Assembly (NCBI GenBank): GCA_034660995.1
Contig: JAYEKL010000085.1
Span: 1 to 10,130 of the forward strand
Length of the DNA stretch: 10,130 nt
DNA from: JAYEKL01 sp034660995
GTDB lineage: Bacteria > Patescibacteriota > Minisyncoccia > JAHIHE01 > JAGLIN01
Direction: 5' to 3'
Numbering within the stretch: position 1 is the first letter of the stretch; every line of letters starts with the position of its first letter. A program made the translations under genes and the position numbers. A model generated the notes under the pieces. The model ran no database searches. It saw only the letters and a program-made list of their open reading frames with translations, and was not told the DNA's origin. Shown one piece after another: positions 6,682-10,130 of this stretch.

Positions 6682-6759
6682 CTTTCGGATCACCCAATGC
6701 CCTTTCAGACAAAGACCACATACATAGTACCGATCAGAAGACCGCTTTTATGTATGTGG
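6655..6759 (-). ncRNA. candidate structured leader RNA or small RNA
   Basis: On the minus strand an 11-bp stem CCACATACATA/TATGTATGTGG (6749-6759, 6716-6726) continues through a symmetric 4x4 internal loop into a 5-bp stem CGGTC/GATCG with a TTCT loop. Next comes GGTGATCC-GAAA-GGGTCGCC (6675-6694), an 8-bp stem with a GNRA tetraloop. It overlaps a GC-rich terminator that ends in six Ts. The block is much richer in G+C than its surroundings and has no coding frame. It ends 33 bases before the anchor-HEPN start, so it may be an attenuator or riboswitch-like leader of that gene, or an independent small RNA. No known riboswitch class was recognised. Confidence 0.5.
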
Positions 6760-6815
6760 ATTTAAACCATACTCCAAACAAAAAGCCCGGAGGTTAGGTT
6801 AATAAATTGTCTATA

Positions 6816-7001
6816 TTATTTACAATCGCAAAACCGGCAAGTATCAGCCGTTTTTGCTTTGCCGAATTTATTGTCATATCTTTTCACCAAATCCCGCTGA
6901 TCCTTGTTTGCTTTAGCAACAATTCCGCTTAATATATCCTGCTACTCTTTAACTGGCAATTTAGAAAAACTATTCAAATCTAATTTTTTATTATTTTTCA
7001 T
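6816..7001 (-). pseudogene. small hypothetical gene with in-frame TAG
   Basis: From ATG (6999-7001) the frame runs 61 sense codons to TAA (6816-6818), interrupted by TAG at codon 20 (6942-6944), immediately followed by CAG. The peptide begins MKNNKKLDLNSF and has SKLPVKE before the stop. After it comes a helical, charged stretch (ANKDQRDLVKRYDNKFGKAK) and a C-terminus TCRFCDCK with three cysteines. I do not recognise a function. It has the best promoter in the centre of the window and a weak AAGAG purine stretch before the ATG, which argues that it was a real gene. Nonsense decay is the simplest reading. Readthrough is unlikely because TAG ends intact neighbours. Confidence 0.55.
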
Positions 7002-7035
7002 TTTATTTCTCTTAATATTTCATTTAACTTTCTTT

Positions 7036-7064
7036 ATTGTAATTATTTTCAAGATATTTGTCAA
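7036..7064 (-). promoter_or_regulatory. strong sigma70-type promoter of the small gene and downstream RNA
   Basis: Minus-strand TTGACA (7059-7064), a 17-base spacer and TACAAT (7036-7041; 5/6) form a near-consensus promoter about 35 bases before the small gene's ATG. It could also supply the structured RNA and the anchor-HEPN gene. Confidence 0.7.
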
Positions 7065-7065
7065 C

Positions 7066-7087
7066 GCAAATAGAATGCAAATAGAAT
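7066..7087. repeat. 11-bp tandem direct repeat beside the -35 box
   Basis: GCAAATAGAAT occurs twice in tandem, one helical turn apart, ending one base from the -35 hexamer. A third TAGAATAC lies at 7100-7107. The position fits an operator or activator site, but no regulator is known. Confidence 0.5.
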
Positions 7088-7110
7088 ACCATTAGAGGGT
7101 AGAATACTAC

Positions 7111-7246
7111 GTTGGCTTCATACTCCTGTGTGGAGCCACTTGTTCAAACATAAAACATAACTATGCCTGCATAAAATAAAAATTATAGTTGATAGTATTT
7201 TTGGTGGAGTCTAACAAAAGGCTCCAGTCGGGAGACTGGAGCCAAC
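7111..7246 (+). repeat. GTTGG-type two-hairpin repeat, copy D
   Basis: Hairpin 1 is GGCTTCATAC-TCCT-GTGTGGAGCC (7114-7137) with two plus-strand U-G wobbles. CTTGTTCAAACATA follows at 7139-7152. Hairpin 2 is a perfect GGCTCCAGTC/GACTGGAGCC stem with a GGGA loop (7220-7243), ending CCAAC. The 3' end is partly repeated: GGAGACTGGAGCCAACG recurs at 7255-7271, and GAGACTGG again at about 7275. Confidence 0.85.
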
Positions 7247-7294
7247 GTAGAGAAGGAGACTGGAGCCAACGAGAGAGACTGGGATTAACAAATA

Positions 7295-7330
7295 AAAACA
7301 GTATGGCATTAGATAATGTCATACTGTTTT
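7295..7330 (-). terminator. rho-independent terminator of secD-secF
   Basis: AAAACAGTATG (7295-7305) pairs with CATACTGTTTT (7320-7330). The stem continues through a G-T pair and CATT/AATG to about 16 bp with an AGAT loop. On the minus strand it lies about 60 bases after the secF stop and ends in TTTTTATT. It could also work on the plus strand. Confidence 0.8.
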
Positions 7331-7390
7331 ATATTTCCAATTTATTTTTGTTACGCTTGATATTTCAAATTCGTAAATCAAATGAATATT

Positions 7391-8539
7391 CTACTTTTGT
7401 CTTCTCAAGCTCCACTTTTGCCAAGTTACAAGAAGCGGACTAGCAATAAATATAGATGAATAAGTTCCAGCAGAAATTCCTACTATAAGAGCGATGATGA
7501 AATACTTTATAGTTTCTCCGCCGAATAAATAAAGAGTGATAAGAACTAGAAGCGTGGTAAACGAAGTGTTTAATGATCTTATCAATGTTTCATTTACGCT
7601 TTTATTAACAACATTTTCAAAATCATCATGACCAAACTTTATAAGATTTTCACGAGTTCTATCAAAAACAACAATTGTATCATTTACGGAATAACCCAAA
7701 ATAGCAAGAAGCGCCGCAATAAAAGGAATGCCAATTTCAACATTATACAAATGACCAAGAACGGCAAAAACGCCTAAAGTAATTATAATGTCATGAAAAA
7801 GGGTAATCGTCGCAATAATTCCATACTTAAAGCTTGAAACTGGTCGTGACACTTTTCTAAACGCCCATCCTATATAAAAGACAATTGCGAATAAAGCTAT
7901 AATAATTGCAATTACAGCGGTTGATTTTAATTCATTTCCAATTACAGGACCAATAGAATCAAATCTTTTTTCTTTAATTTTAGAATTTTCTTCGCCAGAA
8001 GCCATAATTGGTTCTAAATCAATCTCTTCACTTTCTATATTAATTTCTTCTCCAGAATCTGTAGTAACTTCAATACCACTTTCTTCTACTCCATCTATTG
8101 TTTCAACTTCATCAGCTGCCATTGCTTTTCTTATACCGCTAATCGGCTCAATTAAAGTATCTGTACTTTCTTCTTCTGTATTTTCAATATCTCCTTCTAA
8201 ATCATCATTTTCTTCTTCATTTTTACTTTCTCCCAAAATTGCAAGATCTAAAGCCTTGATAATTTCCTGATGGGTATCCTCGCTAACATCTCTAAATCTT
8301 AATAGAACGCTATCATTAGAAAATTGGACATTAATTTCTCCTATGTCTAAATCCTTTAGCGCGTCTTTTATTTCTTCACTATTCAAAGTCTTTTCTTCAA
8401 AAGAAAATTCCATCAAAGTCCCACCCGTAAAATCAATTCCAAGATTTAGTCCCCAAACCGAAAGAGCCACAATACTCGCGGAAATTAAAAGCGCAGAAAA
8501 CGCAAACCAAATTTTTCTTCGTTGAACAATTTTTATCAT
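7391..8539 (-). CDS. secF: protein translocase subunit SecF with acidic insert
   Basis: SecF, partner of SecD in the membrane complex that uses proton motive force to help Sec-exported proteins across. The 382 residues exceed the usual size of about 300. Membrane segment 1 is at about 12-32, followed by the conserved GIDFTGGTLMEF (34-45). The first extracytoplasmic domain runs to FDSIGPVIGNEL (193-204). Five further membrane segments follow (about 207-370) with the SecD/F signature LGYSVNDTIVVFDRTREN (281-298). Between about 104 and 190 there is an insert in which roughly 32 of 88 residues are Asp or Glu. The gene lies downstream of secD on the same strand, separated by a palindromic repeat, and ends in TAG. 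The start ATG directly precedes the first membrane segment; no Shine-Dalgarno is visible. Confidence 0.95.
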   Translation of the reverse strand: MIKIVQRRKIWFAFSALLISASIVALSVWGLNLGIDFTGGTLMEFSFEEKTLNSEEIKDALKDLDIGEINVQFSNDSVLLRFRDVSEDTHQEIIKALDLAILGESKNEEENDDLEGDIENTEEESTDTLIEPISGIRKAMAADEVETIDGVEESGIEVTTDSGEEINIESEEIDLEPIMASGEENSKIKEKRFDSIGPVIGNELKSTAVIAIIIALFAIVFYIGWAFRKVSRPVSSFKYGIIATITLFHDIIITLGVFAVLGHLYNVEIGIPFIAALLAILGYSVNDTIVVFDRTRENLIKFGHDDFENVVNKSVNETLIRSLNTSFTTLLVLITLYLFGGETIKYFIIALIVGISAGTYSSIFIASPLLVTWQKWSLRRQK

Positions 8540-8585
8540 ATAAGTATTCTATAAATGAAATTAGTTATTTTTCACTGTTTTTTTA

Positions 8586-8725
8586 TATTGTCATTCCCGT
8601 GAAAGCGGGAATCCAGTAAGTCTCAATAAACAATATTTTTCGTATAATTTATTAAAATAATATTAACTGGATCCCAGACATTTTTTTAAAGCTATCGCTT
8701 TAGAAAAAATTCTGGGATGACAATA
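8586..8725. repeat. MITE-like palindromic repeat inserted between secD and secF
   Basis: Terminal inverted repeats TATTGTCAT (8586-8594) and ATGACAATA (8717-8725) bound 140 bp. Inside are ATTCCCGT-GAAA-GCGGGAAT (8593-8612), a pair ATCCAGT (8611-8617) / ACTGGAT (8666-8672), and a long right hairpin TCCCAGA...TCTGGGA (8672-8717). The GTCATTCCCG...CGGGAATCCAG motif is a very common type of dispersed bacterial repeat. It occupies most of the 211-bp secD-secF gap and would be transcribed with the operon. Confidence 0.75.
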
Positions 8726-8750
8726 AAGATAAAATTCTAAAATGTTAAAA

Positions 8751-10097
8751 TTATTTCTTAACTCCAAAAAGCCATATTTTTTTTCTCAATTTAGTCATCG
8801 CCAAAACTTTTAAAAGAGTTTTTGTTATAAACATGGCAGAAAACATACTGAAAACAACTCCAATTCCCAATGTAATCGCAAATCCTTCAATTATACTTGT
8901 ACCAAAATAAGCAAGTATTATACAAGTTATAATTGTTGAAACATTAGAATCAAAAATAGAATTCCACGCCCTTGAAAATCCTTCGTTAATAGCAATCACT
9001 ACAGGTTTTCCTTTTCTGATTTCCTCTTTTATTCTTTCGAAAATAAGAACATTCGCGTCAACTGCCATACCAATAGATAATATAAAACCAGCTATACCTG
9101 ATAGAGTAAGCGTAATCGGAATAAATTTAAAAATAGACAAAACCAGTAAAGCATAAATAGTTAAAGCAATAACAGCAATAACTCCCTGCATTCTATAATA
9201 AATAATCATAAACAAACTCAATAGAATAAATCCTATCAATGCTGCGATTATACTTTTCTCAACTGAATCTTTTCCAAGACTAGCATCAACAGTTTGCTGA
9301 CTAATCAGCTTTATCGGAACAGGTAATGCCCCAGCATTCAACCGTTGAACCAATGTTTTAGCTTCGTCTATAGAAAAACTGCCAGAGATGACAGCCTTAC
9401 CATCAGTTATTGGCTCATTCACAACTGGAATACTAATCGGCATTCCATCTAAATATATTGCCACTTTTTTACTTACATTTCTTTCCGTAATTTCAGCAAA
9501 TAGTTTTTTCCCTTCACCATTAAACTGGAGCTGAACTTCTGGCTCATAAGTATTAGGATTAAAGATAACATCTGCTCTGTCTAACTGTTTTCCTCCAAGA
9601 TCAGTTCCTTTATAGAAAAACTGCGCCATAATCTCTTCTGGAATATTTGAATCTTTAAATTGCTCTCTGAGACTGTTTTTTTCCTCTTCTGTCATTTCTT
9701 CTTTAAATTCCAAAAGAGGAGTCTCTCCAATCATTTTAATAGCCTGATTTACATCTTTTATCCCCGCTAACTCAACAATAAGACGATCCTTCTGTGTAGT
9801 CTGAACAATCGGCTCAGAAACTCCGAAAGCATTAACTCTTCTTTCAATAACATCACGAACTCCATCTAGAGCCGTCGCTTTCTCACTTTCTTTAATTTGA
9901 GATAGATCAGACTGATAAACAAGATGAGTTCCTCCCTGCAAATCAAGGCCTAAGCGAAATTTCAAATCATTAGAATAATTAATTCCGTACTGCTGAATTT
10001 TTATCCCTTGATTTTTTGGATAAACAACATAAGCAGTTACTACCGCTAAAATTATTACAAGCAAAAAGTTAAATATAGTTTTTTGTTTACTGGACAT
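8751..10097 (-). CDS. secD: protein translocase subunit SecD
   Basis: SecD, the larger partner of SecF in the accessory Sec complex. From ATG (10095-10097) it has 448 residues. Membrane segment 1 is at about 8-27, followed by the hallmark FRLGLDLQGGTHLV (about 47-60). The extracytoplasmic P1 domain includes VIERRVNAFGVSEP (about 83-96) and GKAVISGSF. Five more membrane segments follow from about 283, with GIAGFILSIGMAVDANVLIFERIKEE spanning about 334-359 (the SecD motif with Asp in DANVLIFERI). Length and motif order are normal for a short bacterial SecD. A TTG lies directly before the ATG and could serve as start, adding one residue. The visible 33-bp leader is AT-rich with ATAACTTT-type repeats and no Shine-Dalgarno. 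It is the first visible gene of the secD-secF operon. Confidence 0.95.
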   Translation of the reverse strand: MSSKQKTIFNFLLVIILAVVTAYVVYPKNQGIKIQQYGINYSNDLKFRLGLDLQGGTHLVYQSDLSQIKESEKATALDGVRDVIERRVNAFGVSEPIVQTTQKDRLIVELAGIKDVNQAIKMIGETPLLEFKEEMTEEEKNSLREQFKDSNIPEEIMAQFFYKGTDLGGKQLDRADVIFNPNTYEPEVQLQFNGEGKKLFAEITERNVSKKVAIYLDGMPISIPVVNEPITDGKAVISGSFSIDEAKTLVQRLNAGALPVPIKLISQQTVDASLGKDSVEKSIIAALIGFILLSLFMIIYYRMQGVIAVIALTIYALLVLSIFKFIPITLTLSGIAGFILSIGMAVDANVLIFERIKEEIRKGKPVVIAINEGFSRAWNSIFDSNVSTIITCIILAYFGTSIIEGFAITLGIGVVFSMFSAMFITKTLLKVLAMTKLRKKIWLFGVKK

Positions 10098-10130
10098 CAA
10101 AGTTATAAGGTTAAAAAGTTATAAAGTTAT

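Noticed and set aside
6755..6775. tRNA T-arm-like GGTTTAAATCC on the minus strand
   Set aside because: No acceptor, D or anticodon arms can be folded around it, and the loop lacks the conserved TTC.
5423..7001. Reassignment of TAG or TGA as a sense codon
   Set aside because: Intact secF and the sigma-like gene end in TAG, and the 429-residue gene ends in TGA followed by TAA, so the code looks standard.
4591..7246. Possible CRISPR array
   Set aside because: Repeat copies are irregularly spaced, up to about 1.7 kb apart, with variable interiors and no unit spacer length or cas gene.
7189..7443. 84-codon plus-strand open frame overlapping the secF end
   Set aside because: It runs through repeat copy D, the terminator and the antisense of secF; nothing protein-like is visible.

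Overview
The window is AT-rich DNA (roughly 70% A+T by eye) with short intergenic gaps and almost no Shine-Dalgarno sequences. The gene content looks like a Candidate Phyla Radiation bacterium (Patescibacteria, Parcubacteria/Moranbacteria-like). The reasons are a VirD4/HerA-type ATPase paired with a membrane partner, a sigma-region-4/HARE-HTH protein lacking other sigma regions, and separate, divergent secD and secF. Lineage is an inference from gene families. The code looks standard: TAA, TAG and TGA all end intact genes here. All protein genes lie on the minus strand.

Right to left, in transcription order: secD (8751-10097) and secF (7391-8539) form a translocase operon split by a 140-bp palindromic mobile-type repeat. 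A strong terminator at 7295-7330 ends it. secF carries an unusual acidic insert of about 85 residues in its extracytoplasmic domain.

The centre (about 4590-7270) is accessory DNA. A good promoter (7036-7064) precedes a 61-codon small gene with an in-frame TAG. Next comes a well-folded candidate RNA ending in a terminator (6655-6759), then a gene for a membrane anchor, charged linker and HEPN-like domain that is broken by one in-frame TAA (6621-5785). Then follows a remnant of a REP-associated (IS200/IS605-like, Y1) transposase with a recognisable HUH motif (5644-5423). It has an in-frame TAG and is cut off by a repeat. Around it lie several copies of a two-hairpin repeat starting GTTGG and ending CCAAC. 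Base-pair changes between copies preserve the hairpins, and the wobble pairs fit the plus strand. A second hairpin family, a 57-bp nested palindrome and other inverted repeats fill 4640-5150. I read this as a decayed REP/RAYT-type system in a CPR-like genome; it is the most interesting part of the window.

The left part is a three-gene minus-strand cluster: a sigma-region-4/HARE-HTH regulator with a near-consensus promoter (4536-4564), a membrane protein of the family that accompanies these ATPases, and the ATPase itself. The last two probably act together in DNA or pilus-type transport, with the regulator possibly co-transcribed. A candidate promoter at 26-53 points to another minus-strand gene beyond the left edge.
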